Below, one piece after another: positions 29,460 to 41,659 of a stretch of 64,000 bases of DNA; the stretch's first letter is position 1; the number at the start of each line of letters is the position of its first letter. The DNA comes from Homalodisca vitripennis. Taxonomy: Eukaryota > Arthropoda > Insecta > Hemiptera > Cicadellidae. Position numbers and translations under genes: made by a program. The stretch is from positions 120,118,501 to 120,182,500 of the forward strand of contig NC_060215.1 in the NCBI RefSeq assembly GCF_021130785.1, read 5' to 3'. Under the pieces are notes generated by a model, which was not told the DNA's origin, ran no database searches, and saw only the letters and a list, made by a program, of their open reading frames with translations.

Positions 29460-31100
29460 GGACTATTTCTAGGCTGTCTTGAGCTGATAAGTGAATTTAA
29501 TCTATTTATCGCGAAACACATAGCAACACATGGTAACAAAGACAAAGGTAGTGTATCATGCTTTTCGTCTGACATTTGCAGTGAATTTATTAAGATTATA
29601 ACCAAAGAAGTACTGAAACAAACCTTAAATGAAATCAAGCAAGCTCGCTATCTCTCTTTAATCATAGACTCCACACCTGACGAGTCACACACAGACCAAT
29701 TGGCTGTATGTAGTACTGCGGTATGTTTCATTGTCCAATGCTTGCGCCAACGAACGCCTGATACAACTCTTACCAAGTGTATGCCACAAATATGGAAATT
29801 TGGAATAAACAACCCTAAGTTTAATAGAGAAACTTGAGCTGGATGACGGTAACTATCGTGGACAAAGTTACGCAATGCATCAAACATGTCGGGCATATAC
29901 TCAGGTCTTCAAGCAAGGATTAACAGCAAACATGATCTTGCTGACTACGTACCATGTGCAGCTCATTCACTAAACCTTGCTGGTGTTTTGCTGCCGAGAA
30001 GGCGTGTCCAGATAACACGCAATATTTTTTACATTCGTACAAGGGCTGTATGCTTTTTTCTCGGCATCCACTTACAGGTGGAACATCCTAAAAAGGCATA
30101 TTGAAAAGAGTAACGAAGGAAAATCAAAGAGAGATCAGAGAAAGCTAATGGTAAAACCCCTGAGTGACACAAGATGGTCTGCTAGGGCAGACGCCCTTCG
30201 AGCTTTTAAAAAAAGTCGACATGAATTAAAAAAGATGATCTTCATGAGCTAAATAAAGACGATACTCAGACACTAGAAACACAATGCACGGCCACTGGGT
30301 TTCTAAAAACACTTGGATATTTCCAAACCACGTTATTAACTGTGATCTGGGACAAAATTCACGAGACAGTTGATAAAACAAGTAACAAGTTTGACTCTTC
30401 AAAATCAAGATTTAGACCTATTTGGTGCTACAAAGGAACTTGAAACACTATCCTCGTTTTTGAGTGAAAAGAGAGATTTATTTGATGATGTCGAGTCCCA
30501 AGCATAAAAACTTGCAGAAAAAGAAGACGCTGTATACGACAAAGTTAGGAAAAGAAAGTTATTGCCCGATGAAAAGAAGGACAGAAGCATGGAAGTAACA
30601 TCTCGAGAAAGATTTCACACTGGGGTGTTTATTGACATTGTTGACAAATGACAACATAGCTTCGCAGCTTAAAAGAAGGGAGACCTATAAAAATCTCGAC
30701 ACAATATTTAAGATCTTACAAAATCTAGAAGAGAAAAATTCCAAAGAGGGGCTTGTGAAGTTAAACTGTTAGGAGAAGTATACAAGAACGATATTGATGA
30801 ACAAGACTTTGTCCAGCAATGTAACCATTTCAAACAATACATGGTTTTGGAGAATCTTTCTAAGATCAAAGATATGTACGCCTACATTAAATCAAACAGA
30901 ATAGACAACAATTTCCCCAATTTGGAGGTCGCTCTCAGGATATTTCTAACCTTACCTTTAACGAACTGCACAGCTGAACGTAGCTTTTCAGCTTTGAAAA
31001 GAGTGAAGTCAGAAATTACATCGTCATTGGTTGATGAAAAGCTTAATGGCTTGTTGTTGCTGTGCACCCAAAACGACATCACTTTAAAATTAGACTAACA
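29460..31100 (+). pseudogene. ZMYM1-like hAT transposase pseudogene
   Basis: Plus-strand frames in order: EFNLFIAKHIATHGNKDKGS, SDICSEFIKIITKEVL, ARYLSLIIDSTPDESHTDQL (RNase-H first Asp), IYSGLQARINSKHDLADYVP, a CAAHSLNLAG helix, PLSDTRWSARADAL and, at 30900-31098, the hAT C-terminal dimerisation domain (LTNCTAERSFSALKRVKS, then LVDEKLNGLLLL). Several stops and frameshifts break it, so it is dead. Terminal inverted repeats could not be placed. Confidence 0.85.
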
Positions 31101-31239
31101 AACATTATTGATGACTTTGCAACACGGAAAACCAGAAAAAAGCTATTGTATGAATCTTTAGTCAGTCTAGTGGTAAGCCAACAAACGAAACATAATCCAA
31201 AGAAAATGTGATTAAACGAATGCTATAAATAATGTAAAT

Positions 31240-31700
31240 ACTTAAAATGTAAAGAAGGGAGGGTGGGTGGTTCGTGATTCCATGAGGTATGTTACACGCA
31301 TTCCCACCGGAGGCCAGTAGATACCTCACGGCTACCAGTTGCCAGTCCGTTACACGAAGGTGGTGGATAATGGAAAGCCACTCGAAAAGAATCAGGATAA
31401 TTTGTAAAGGAGAGTTAAGGGACATTAAGTCTAAAGTCCCGCCCAAACCAAAACTGCCATTTCAGACTAAATCTAAATTTACGGGTTATAGGCGTTATGG
31501 TAGGGTTGGTGGGGGGGGGGGTTGGCGTAGTCAGCTGGCAGGGGTATAAAAAGGGGCGCAACTCTTCGTTGTGCCTAGGGCGATGGCAGGGTGTACAACG
31601 GGCCTGTACTGTATCCTCTGGTGGAGATACTCCATGACAAATAACTATAATCAGATTAATAAATAATAATATTTAAATGGAGTCGGTGTGCAAATGAAAC
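31240..31700 (+). promoter_or_regulatory. LTR-like segment with TATA box
   Basis: 31548-31556 has TATAAAAAG in a GC-rich context, followed about 30 bp on by ACTCTTCGTTGTGCC as a plausible initiator, then ACTGTATCCTCTGGTGGAGATACTCC, which recurs in inverted form at 4440-4490 and 43590-43640 (family B). It contains a G10-12 tract at 31510. A pol II promoter of a repeat or LTR is plausible. Confidence 0.4.
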
Positions 31701-31849
31701 TAGTCTTGTTTAACAGTAAAAACATATTATTAATATCATTATCTTCAATTTACAATTTTATTTCTGTACAAACTGAGCTCAGTTAGTAAGTTTTTATATA
31801 ATTTTGGTTAGAGCACCAAAATTATATAAAGGACCAATACAAAAATTTG

Positions 31850-32420
31850 TAATTTACAATGGAATACTATTGTTAATTTACAGAGGTGAACTTGTCCAAT
31901 TCAAGCTACTTCAGGGATTACTTGTTTTAAGATGATATTGCTCTTAAATTTTATTTGTATTAAAATAAGCTTATTACATACAATAAGTTTTGGTTAAATT
32001 TTTCATTTTTAAAAATAAAACATTGTATTATTGTAACTATTGGCATATACGACACATATGTAAAACTTCCAAAGTAATATTCTGATCCGGTACTTGTCTA
32101 ATCCTTATAAAATATTTAAGTGGACCGCTCTGGGGCACCTATCTTTTAATAATCCAAATTGGTTTCGTAGTTCTGAAAAAAATCTGTAGATAAACATAAA
32201 AATACCAGAAACACTTGAGTTGTATAAGCTCGTCCTATTTGAATTCGGTTAGAAAGGGAGACAATGTTAGATAATATTATGTAGCTGAATACAAGTTACT
32301 AATCTTTATATTTATGCTCTAATGTTTAGTTAATAGTAGATTAAATTTAATTAATAAGAAATGTTTTAATTGTTATTTGTTCTTTATGTTTATATGGCTC
32401 TTTATTTACTGCCTTAGTAT
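31850..32420 (-). repeat. Repeat family B, inverted copy
   Basis: Reverse complement of 35140-35660, for example the section around ACAAGTTACTAATCTTTATATTTATGCT. Confidence 0.8.
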
Positions 32421-32464
32421 TATACACCATAACAAACATCTCCATCTGTAATAATCTAAATACA

Positions 32465-32826
32465 GAAAATGCAATGTTATTATTTTTTTTAAACAAGACT
32501 GCTGAGGTAAAAGTTGGTATTGAGTGACGTGTGGTGTATGCTGACCTCAGTACTTGGGTAAAAGTACGTAGGAGTGGTGTCCTTCCCTAAGATTTGTGCT
32601 CTAATATGTACTGTAAGTATTGTGATTGTAAGATGGGCGAGGAGAGAGCACAAAATAATATTTCATGTCTTGTATTTGGTTGCGATTCATGTTAAATAGG
32701 TGGAAACAAAGTAAAGTTTTGAGTTTTCCATTCATTTATACGAGTAGCTGTTATACGTATAGTCTGGGGTGCCAGCCCCCCCCCCCCTTATAAAGGTCTA
32801 TGATTCCGATCCTCCCCGAAATAACT
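32465..32826 (+). repeat. Inverted-repeat arm paired with 36593-36962
   Basis: About 360 bp matching 36593-36962 in reverse complement. It ends in a C-tract (32779-32789) facing the G-tract of the partner (36629-36637), then CCGATCCTCCCCGAA. Confidence 0.85.
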
Positions 32827-33298
32827 AATTATCCCCCTGCTATCCTTTTCTTTTACACCTGTTCCTGTTAGGCAAGTGGGAATGGGATTATTGACTATGA
32901 AATAAGCTGGACATCTTAATGTAGAAACTAGTTTATTTTAGTAGAAAATTTATCTTGTACGATGTAATAAAGCAATAAGAGGTGAAGAGGTGATAGTAAA
33001 TCAGAGAAGAACTAGCTAAATGAATTTCAACATATTGATAACCACTCTTTCCTATATTTAGTGATTATGGAAAACTGATCAATGATTTCATCATGCGATA
33101 ACTGGTTTAAAATATTAGTCTCGCTGCTTAAAATTAATAAATTGTTCAACCAAATGTCACTCGTGCTTGTTCTGAAGCGTTTATTTTCTATATTGATCCT
33201 ACTCATATTGCTAAAGCTTTTATAAAGTATACAACAAGTATTACACAAAGTATATCATAAGAATATTTTTTACTATCGAATGCTAACAAGTTCAAGAT
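32827..33298. other. Intergenic sequence
   Basis: No gene or repeat recognised. Confidence 0.5.
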
Positions 33299-34945
33299 AT
33301 ATGAATCAAATGGGGTGGTATCTCCAAAAACAATTAGTCAAAATTAAGGTAAAAGTGATCGAATTTCTTGTGTAACAAATGGGTTATTATAGTATTATTA
33401 TGAATAGTAACAAAAGATCACATACAAAATAAGTACAATTTAAAATCTGCTATTCAAATATTTAACATCTATATAATAAGTTAGTGTATGACTCTGGTTT
33501 TTATGTTCTCCAAAGAAATATGAACTAATTTTAGGGTTTTAATTTTCTATTCTGTCTCTAAAGTAATTAAGGGAGAAAATATCTGTTGCAATCCTTAATA
33601 TTAGGGTGTAAGCGTTTCTGAAGGTGTCGTTCGTACAATATGTTGTACAAGGCCTTTCTTTGGCTAACAAAAAAGGCTGAGTTAACTTGAGCTTTTGCCA
33701 CCAGGTGAACGAATTAATTCGCCCTGTATCCACTAAGTTTCTCTTTGTTCTCAACTCTTTCTAAAAAGTAAATACATTTAATTAATTTCAATTTCTTTTT
33801 TGCCACATCAATGCTTCTTGTCATGGTAACTGCATCTCTGACTGTTGATGCATCTTCCTCTTTTATTTGGAAGCTATTTCTCTTGATGAAATTAAACAGG
33901 TTATAGTGCATAGTATATTTGTACTTATATTCATTTTTATTTTATTATAAAAATATAACCTATTGTTTGGCGAAACGGTTACTTTCTGACGCTCTTTCGT
34001 GACTAATTTCAGCATGCCAGTTTATGATTTAAATGTTATGTTGATGACTTGCGAAATACTGATAATATAATGTTTAAATAGCGGTAGTAAGTATTACGTA
34101 ACACTTACCTTAGATGACGAAGTTCTAAAACACCAAAAAAACTTTATAAAGTTTTCCAAAACAATCCTGTCAGCTCAATACTCTTCCATGCTCTTCTTTG
34201 TAAATAGAAGCAGTTGATACTTTTTCCACTAGGTTACAGCACCACGCAACAGAGATACAGCAGGTGGCTATTCTGTATTGCCTATTGCTACATATTTTAC
34301 TAATATACTCGTATTTTGCATCAATTTCCATTGTTACATAATTAATATGACTACATTTGAGTGAAACAATTGTCATAAGATTCCATTATATTACATAATA
34401 AACTATTTCACTAAGATGGACGCCCTTAGACCTTGAAAATTGAGTGCGAGGCCGTGGGTAACTAATATTAACAAATATAATAATAATTGTTAAGTACTTC
34501 TGGATTATTTACATGCTGATTTAGAAGCAGCAAATAACAGTTTGGAGTGGTAAAAAAGGGCGGCAAATTTAGGGCTTGCCCCTCCTGGAAAAATATGTAG
34601 CTGCAGCTTTGTGTCTAATGGTTGTTTTTTATATCAAGAACTGAAAAACTTGAAATAAAGTATATATTTCACAAGAAATACTTGTAGTTTGCGCTATAAC
34701 ACGTTTAAAAGCAGAAAAGGATATGAGTATTGCTTATAATACTAATTACAAGTAGATGTAGTTCACTAGGTAACTTTTTATATTTTATTATAAAGTATGA
34801 TGTCTTAACAATTTAACTTTGTTTGTAGTTAATTATTGTTAATTTTCCTTACTGATATGAGGGCGAGTGATTGAGAGGGCTTGATGAACATAACTCCGCC
34901 TCTTTTAATAGAGGAATATTTTTCTGTTTTTCAGTTACATAATTT
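33299..34945 (+). repeat. Interspersed repeat A, copy 2
   Basis: Direct copy of 1550-3372 with an alternative middle block (34340-34618) that is shared with copy 3. Minus-strand frames SFTWWQKLKLTQPFLLAKE (33640-33710) and NRQYRIATC (34230-34290) are conserved with copy 3. Confidence 0.85.
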
Positions 34946-35139
34946 GTGATAATTTAAACCAACTCTAAAAATTATAATTTTTAGCCCCAACAAAAATAAA
35001 CATTTAAATTGAAAATTATACGGCTGTTAATAGTTTACTGTTTCAATTTACATTTAAACTAATAGTATCTATTCAAATGGAACAGAAAATAATTTTTTAG
35101 ATTATTGCAGATGGATATGTTTATTATGATATATAATAT

Positions 35140-35660
35140 TAAGGCAATAAATAAAGGTGCCATATAAACATGAAGGACAAATACCAATTAATAAATGTCT
35201 TATTAATGAAATTTAATTTAATATTAACTAAACATTACAGCATAAATATAAAGATTAGTAACTTGTATTCAGCTACATAAAATAACCAAAGGTAATTTAT
35301 AGTTACAAAAATAGACTAACAGTCTTGTAGAATGTTAGATTCAGCCTATTAAGTTTATTATTACAATAATAGTTTATTGTCTAACATTGTCTGTCTTCTT
35401 AACCGACTTGAAATAGGACAAGCTTATACAATTCAACCGTTTCTGGTATTTTTATGTTTACCTACCGATTTTTTGATCAGAATATCAACGAAGTGTTACA
35501 TATGTACCGTATATGGCAATAGTTACAATATGTATACTATTGTTTTTTTAGTTTACAGAGATGAACTTGTCCAATTCAAGCTACTTTAGGGATTACTTAT
35601 TTTAAGATGATATTGATCTTAAATTGTATTTGTATTAAAATAAGCTAATTACATATATTT
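35140..35660 (+). repeat. Repeat family B, copy
   Basis: Shares the CCGACTTGAAATAGGACAAG and TTCAAGCTACTTTAGGGATT sections with the other B copies; the 5' part is inverted relative to 32273-32420. Confidence 0.8.
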
Positions 35661-36592
35661 TTTTTTAATATTTAGATACACAATTATTAAATTACATAAT
35701 TATTGGACACAGACACAAGACACTTTTACGCCTAAAGTATTTTCCCGCACCCCCCCCCCCCCCCCACCGTTTGAACATCCCCCTCCATCTCCTGGACCAA
35801 GCCTATTCCGAATCTCTAGTGGTGAATGGTGAGTACATATATTTTGGTTTCCGCATGAATTTTGCTTTTCTAATAATGTCATATCCTTTACACTATATAC
35901 TAGTAAGCTATATAGCTTGTACTGTAATATAATTTTGCTGAACCTCTTGTTGTATATCACACTATTGTGGAAACCCGATTCTAGAAATTGCGTACATGGT
36001 GGATAGTTTTAGTGTATATAAAGAATCATATAGCTGGGTAAATACGTATCCTGTGTATTTTTGTTGAAGACTAATACATCAATGGATACAGTTGATATGT
36101 ATTGAATGGATATCAGGTGGATATGCTAAATATCCATACAAAATCCAGTGAATATACATGTTCTATGTGGTGCAAATTCATTGAACCTGAGCTTATTGAT
36201 CGCATATGTTGCAAACTGCAGAAGGCATGCACGGTTTTTTAATTTAGTAGTATACATTGTGCTTCGGGTAGTGTTACCGGCACTTTCTCAGCTTATTCTA
36301 CTATAAAAAATTATGAACAAAGTTTATATAAGCATAGGTTGCTTTGTTACTGAGTAATGGCCAACAAAAGATTTCACCAACAATTTAGTACCCGAGGATA
36401 AATGATCATTTGCTGGGAGTTTGGGAAGAGGATCTAATGCATGTTTAACGTACAATTAATGTTTTAAATAGGGTAAATGCTTACATTTTTAAAGAGAAAC
36501 TTGTAGAAAATTTAATATTGAAGAAAATTAATTACAATAAGGCATATTACAATTTAATTATAGTTTTTAAAATAAATTTAAAATTAAAGTTC
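35661..36592. other. Intergenic sequence with C17 tract
   Basis: Poly-C run at about 35749-35765, otherwise no gene recognised. Confidence 0.5.
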
Positions 36593-36962
36593 ATTCGGGG
36601 AGGATCGGAATCATAGACCTTTGTAAGGGGGGGGGCTAGCACCCCTGACTATACGTATAGCAGCTACTCGTATAAATGAATGGAAAACTAAAATTTTACT
36701 TTGTTTCCAGCTATTTAACATGAATTGCAACCACATACAAGACTTTAAATATTATTATGTGCTCCTTCCACGCCCATCTTACAATCACAATACTTACAGT
36801 ACATATTAGAGCACAAATCCAAGGGAAGGACACCACTCCTACGTACTTTTACCCAAGTACTGAGGTCAGCATACACCACACGTCACTCAATACCAGCTTT
36901 TACCTCAGCAGGGCACCTCAGCAGTCTTGTTTTAATATAATACTAACATTACATTTTCTGCA
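36593..36962 (-). repeat. Inverted-repeat arm paired with 32465-32826
   Basis: Reverse-complement partner with a 16-bp extra duplication of CACCTCAGCAG near 36910. Confidence 0.85.
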
Positions 36963-38331
36963 GTAATAACATGGCATCTTATGTTACCTTATCTAGCGTA
37001 GCTGTATACCCTTGTCTACCCTGTAGTATTATAGACTCTAGCAATTTTCCAAACACTCACAACTGGTCACCTTACTTCCAAATTTGCTGTTACAGTATTT
37101 CAAACATGTCAAAATTATTCAGCATATACGGTTTCAGCCATGCTTAAGTAAAATATCTACTACTATTATTTTAAGACATGGTTGTATCGATTACATTTAA
37201 ATACACACACACATCGCAGTTACCGCTACAAATACTGAACTGAAGTAGTAGGTAAGAAATCACAGTAGTTGATGTTAATTTCTCCGCACTCTCACAATCA
37301 ATATGAATTTTGAATGAATGAACATGTACTCTTTTATGTTAAGAATTGTGGTTATTACACTTATGAATCAATCCTGATTGTTGAATTAATACTTTTGTAA
37401 GTATTTAAAAATTATATTTTTGCACACAAAAAACGCGTGTATAAGTTTCCAAGAATGAACTTTGTCATTAGTAATATACATTAATATTAGTATAAATTGT
37501 AAATTTGAAAGAAAATTCCACTCTCTCTTGGTCCTGTCTCTTGCGAGACCAACATATGCAAAGCATTGATCTAAGCTTTCAAGAACCTTAGGTGAAAATG
37601 TATTGAGGACTGTGATTGCATTCTGGCTGTTCTTGAAAATTAGTTTGAGAGGTCTGACATCACCCAGCTATTTAGACCTTACACCCAATCTAAACATCCT
37701 GATATTATCTACCCCTACTTCAGGTTCAACAGCTAAAATCAAAGCCTTTAATTTAGATGCATTTTAGATTCATCCTAACCATTTTAAATAATCTTGAAGG
37801 ATATGAAATGGTTTTGCCCATGTCTTTTACAACCGTTAGTTTCGGCAAGCGCTACTAGGTGGTGTTGCAATGCAGTTCCGTATTCTGCTACCAGAGCGCT
37901 GTACTGCTACACGTAGTTCTCCGCTCCTATGTAACAATTTTTACATTTTAGGTACAATGTATAAAACTAATTATTAAAAAGCGATCGTTCTCCAAATATA
38001 TACCGTTTTTCGTATTAAAAATTTGCACAAAGGTTTCCTGTTGACAGTAAAATAAAACCAAATCCCAAATATAAAACTCGACCGTAGAGGACGTATCGAT
38101 AAAGTAAATAAACGTTAGATGTGCGTTCTCGATTAATTTATGTTTTATACGAACACTTAAAAAATAATTCCTATTTGTAAAGATAGTACGACCAATTAAA
38201 AGAGTTAATCGGCATGATAATTTTTGTTGCATGTATTTTTTCAATGTCGGTAGGTATAAACGTAAAACTTGTAAAATTACGTTTAAATGTAAGGCCCTTA
38301 TTATATTATAAAAAAGTCTCGTTCTCTTTAC
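36963..38331. other. Intergenic sequence (intron if the 38332 exon is real)
   Basis: No gene recognised. 37840-37920 is a locally GC-richer stretch without coding pattern. Confidence 0.5.
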
Positions 38332-38430
38332 CTGATTTTCCATGCACTTTTGCGATACTTTAATCTTTGTTCTGCTAGTCGGGTCGTAAATGTATCCAAT
38401 AAAGCAGACCATTATAATCGTTACAGCCAT
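38332..38430 (-). CDS. Candidate first coding exon with signal-like N-terminus
   Basis: Minus strand, ATG at 38430, 33 codons starting MAVTIIMVCFIGYIY (hydrophobic) and ending at CAG|GTAAAGAG, a good donor in phase 0 (donor at 38330-38331). Upstream (about 38530) is TATCAGTAG, resembling an arthropod TCAGT initiator. The frame happens to continue open to 37948. The protein is not recognised; a small secreted protein is one possibility. Confidence 0.3.
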
Positions 38431-38449
38431 TCTTAAGTTATAAATGTTG

Positions 38450-39674
38450 TAACTAACCCGTCTTTTTTTATATATAGATTTTGTTTAATTCTTCCTGTAG
38501 CTGTCTTCTTCTGTAGTCTACTGATAAGTATTTGGCATTATAGAGTATAGTTTTCGAAACATTCATTCAAGAGCTGCAGAGTGAATACAACTATCCCTTG
38601 TCAACTCCTCGTCATAAGAAACACGTGAGTCGGACAGTGGGTCCCAGGCCGGGACCGTGGACCCACTGTCCACCCCTTAAGAGTAAGAAATTGTCCCGAC
38701 AGTTTTACGACGTGGACCTACATTCCGTTTACTAGCACACAGATCAGTTATGAGGGCTTCCAAAAACAATTTTTGAAAATAATGGAAAAATTATCTTGTA
38801 TGCACTATCGGAGATGCAGAATAATCTACACTACATAACACGTTTCATTAATATTAATGATAACAAGAATATTAGGTGATTTCATAAAAATAAGTAGAAT
38901 TTAATATGTGCATAAGTTCCTGAAGTGAATAAAGTTTTTATGAAAAGTTCTCTATAAACATGTTATGTTTTCAAAACTTTGTATTGTATTAAGTAAGCAG
39001 GAGGTAAGTTGTTGTCAAAAACGTGGAGGACACAAATTACATTTTAATACACATCTCTGGACATACTGCTTGCAACAAAACTAGTTTTTTGAAACTATTT
39101 CAAAGAATATCATACCAGTAGTCATACCTTTTTCCATGTACCATTAACATTGTTACAATAATAACTCTACATTTATTTGTTGTGTGTGGTGAGTGAAGAT
39201 ACATGAAAAAGGTCTAGGAAGCCTGATTTTGGATATTGGAACGGTTTTCAACAGGTTAGTATATGCTTCCATTGAGACAGCAATGAAGAGAAAGTGTTGT
39301 GGAATAGAGACTCTTTAGAGAACCTCACCCAATCACCCCGGCTTTATAAATAACAGGTTTTATAGTGAGGGTCATAGAATCGACACAGTTATAACATGCG
39401 TGGTAAACTTTAGCAAGGTAGCAACATGGAATCATCATTTAGAGAATATTATATCCAAAAGTTCATGACGCTAGTAAGAGACTCTGGGGTATAAATGGAA
39501 TTTAAAACCCAACAGTCACATATACAGCTGTTGTGTGTTCTTATAACCACAAAACATTGTAAACAAAATAGCAACTTCTTTTCACAACCACAGACCAGAT
39601 CAAAATTAATTAATTGCGAATACATTGTATAGTTTATATCGTTGCCTGTATAAGCAGTCGAGTGTATCAAAATT
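38450..39674. other. Intergenic sequence
   Basis: No gene recognised. A short GC-rich inverted repeat sits at 38634-38675 (GACAGTGGGTCC ... GGACCCACTGTC). Confidence 0.5.
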
Positions 39675-40983
39675 AAAACGTTACTATAACAAAGGTAACG
39701 TCCCACAATAAAGAGAGAATATCTATAAAATAACAGTAGCAATAACAAGCATGAACGTAGCCAGTAAAAAATATTAGAGTTTATATATTGATGAGGAGTA
39801 GCATTGTTTTGTACATCCCTTGTTGTAATGTCTAAATATATTTCTCAATCATTATCAGCCAGCCTGTATTCCATGATACAACAGAGTATCATACTCAGGT
39901 TGACAATTCCATGTATTTTAAACACTTATGTGCTGGTATGTATCACGCTCTGATACAGTTTGTGCATAACCTAACAACCTCCTTCATTCTCAATCATTAA
40001 TTGATTTTTATGAGCTACTGACCATCACTTATGGTGAAACTAAGCGTCAGTAGCTTCCAAATAATAAAAATTTGTTTTATATTGTATATTTACACTCACG
40101 TATTAATGAGGGTATGGGGAGGTACAGTAGTGTAGAAGACAATAATATCTTATGGAAACGAGAGGGTCTATGTTTACGGCCATATTATATAATTTGAATA
40201 TCATTGTGCACAACTATTTTAAACACGAATCATTTCCATTATTTTTTACAGTTAATTTATCTTGGAGCGATCAATTATTATTTATTTAATATACTAAAAT
40301 ATATAATTTATTTATGTGGACAGCGGAACTACGCAAAACACTACCACACCTCTCGGCTCACTGCAGAACTAAAACAGAAGTCAGCGCACCTAGTAGCCGC
40401 AGTTATAACTAACTCATATGTCCTACTACATGTGTATACGGAATAAATATATAAGCTCGTAAAATATTATTAATATTAATTCATGTTCTTTTATTGAAAG
40501 ATCTGTAAAAAAATAAAGAACAACTGCCTGTTATTCTGGACAGTAAATAAAATGTATGTTAATATACATTCAGTTATAATCAATTAAAACTTTTCATTCT
40601 ACACATTATTATAAAGAATTTTTGAATATCATTATAATATACAATTATTCATAGATTCATTTGAAAAAAAAAACAAAAAGATTTATGAGAATTATTTAAA
40701 TTTAGCCCTAAGAAAATCAAATTAATAACTACCAAAATATGTATAATACAGAAATATTACGGGAATTAAAGTAAATTTGTCAAGTTGAAAATCTATTTAG
40801 TAATGAAAAATACATTAACTGCTGATAAGTTATGTATTACAAAAATTAAAATCTGAAACGGTTGAAATTGTTAAAAACGAAAACCTAATTAACGTCGAGA
40901 TTTTATCACCGATTAAGGGAATATTTTAAACAACATATTCAAACAAATTCATTTGTTCAATCGAAAATGGTATACCTCTTTAC
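39675..40983 (+). repeat. Interspersed repeat D, copy 2
   Basis: Reverse complement of 1-1549. Its right end at 40983 coincides with the window start in copy 1. Confidence 0.85.
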
Positions 40984-41242
40984 ATACCTTTCTGCAATGA
41001 GACCTGATAATAAATATTTGATAGAAACATTCTTAGAAATAATAACAATATCATGGGTTATAACTCTCTTTAAAATTCGAATATGAAAAAAATGTTAGTG
41101 AATAACTAAACACAAACTTATTCAATGTATTTTACAACTGATTCTGACATGAAGTTTTTAATGCAAAATCATATTTTGAACTACCTGGAGATAATACCCT
41201 TAAAAAGGCTGTATGATTTTCAAAAGTATTTTAGAAAAAATT

Positions 41243-41335
41243 CAGACTATTTTAGTAAAAATTATCCCACAACTTCTACTACAACTAAGATACAGAAGCA
41301 TATTCCTTAAGGTTTTACATTATATCACGGTTGCT
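41243..41335 (+). pseudogene. Relic of a second Polinton PolB
   Basis: Encodes TTTKIQKHIP, stop, GFTLY, matching TIKIQKHIPYGFTLY of the intact element's PolB (16429-16474) with nucleotide differences. Only this short block is recognisable. It abuts the gypsy protease relic. Confidence 0.65.
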
Positions 41336-41597
41336 TACAAATCCGACTTCTAGCCTTAAAACAGCCAATTTGGATATTTTCATTTTTACTAGTAACTTTA
41401 ATGTTGTTAATAATATTTAAATTGTTTATAAATTTAAAATTACATTCATCATTGTTTAAATCTATAACTAATCCAACATCTCTCATAAAGTTTGCCCCTA
41501 ATATCATATTCCAAGCAACATTTCCCCCTATTATAAATTTAACATACCTAGTAAACTTTCTAATTTTAATTTTAACTATGCAACTACCAACAAGCAA
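41325..41597 (-). pseudogene. Gypsy aspartic protease fragment
   Basis: Minus-strand frame with FIIGGNVAWNMILGANFMRD and VGLVIDL, the C-terminal half of a retropepsin-like domain (ILG.NF). The N-terminal catalytic D(T/S)G is not present in the fragment. Confidence 0.6.
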
Positions 41598-41659
41598 TCA
41601 TTTGTAGCAGAAAAACATTCCTTGTCAGAAGGATACAAATGTTTTACAAGTTTTTCCTT

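Noticed and set aside
32464..36963. Calling 32465-36962 a complete DNA transposon with long TIRs.
   Set aside because: I see no target-site duplication and no transposase inside; the interior is made of repeats A and B that occur elsewhere.
37948..38330. A 160-codon minus-strand open frame continuing past the candidate exon.
   Set aside because: Beyond the splice donor the reading has low complexity and no family pattern; only the first 33 codons look like an exon.
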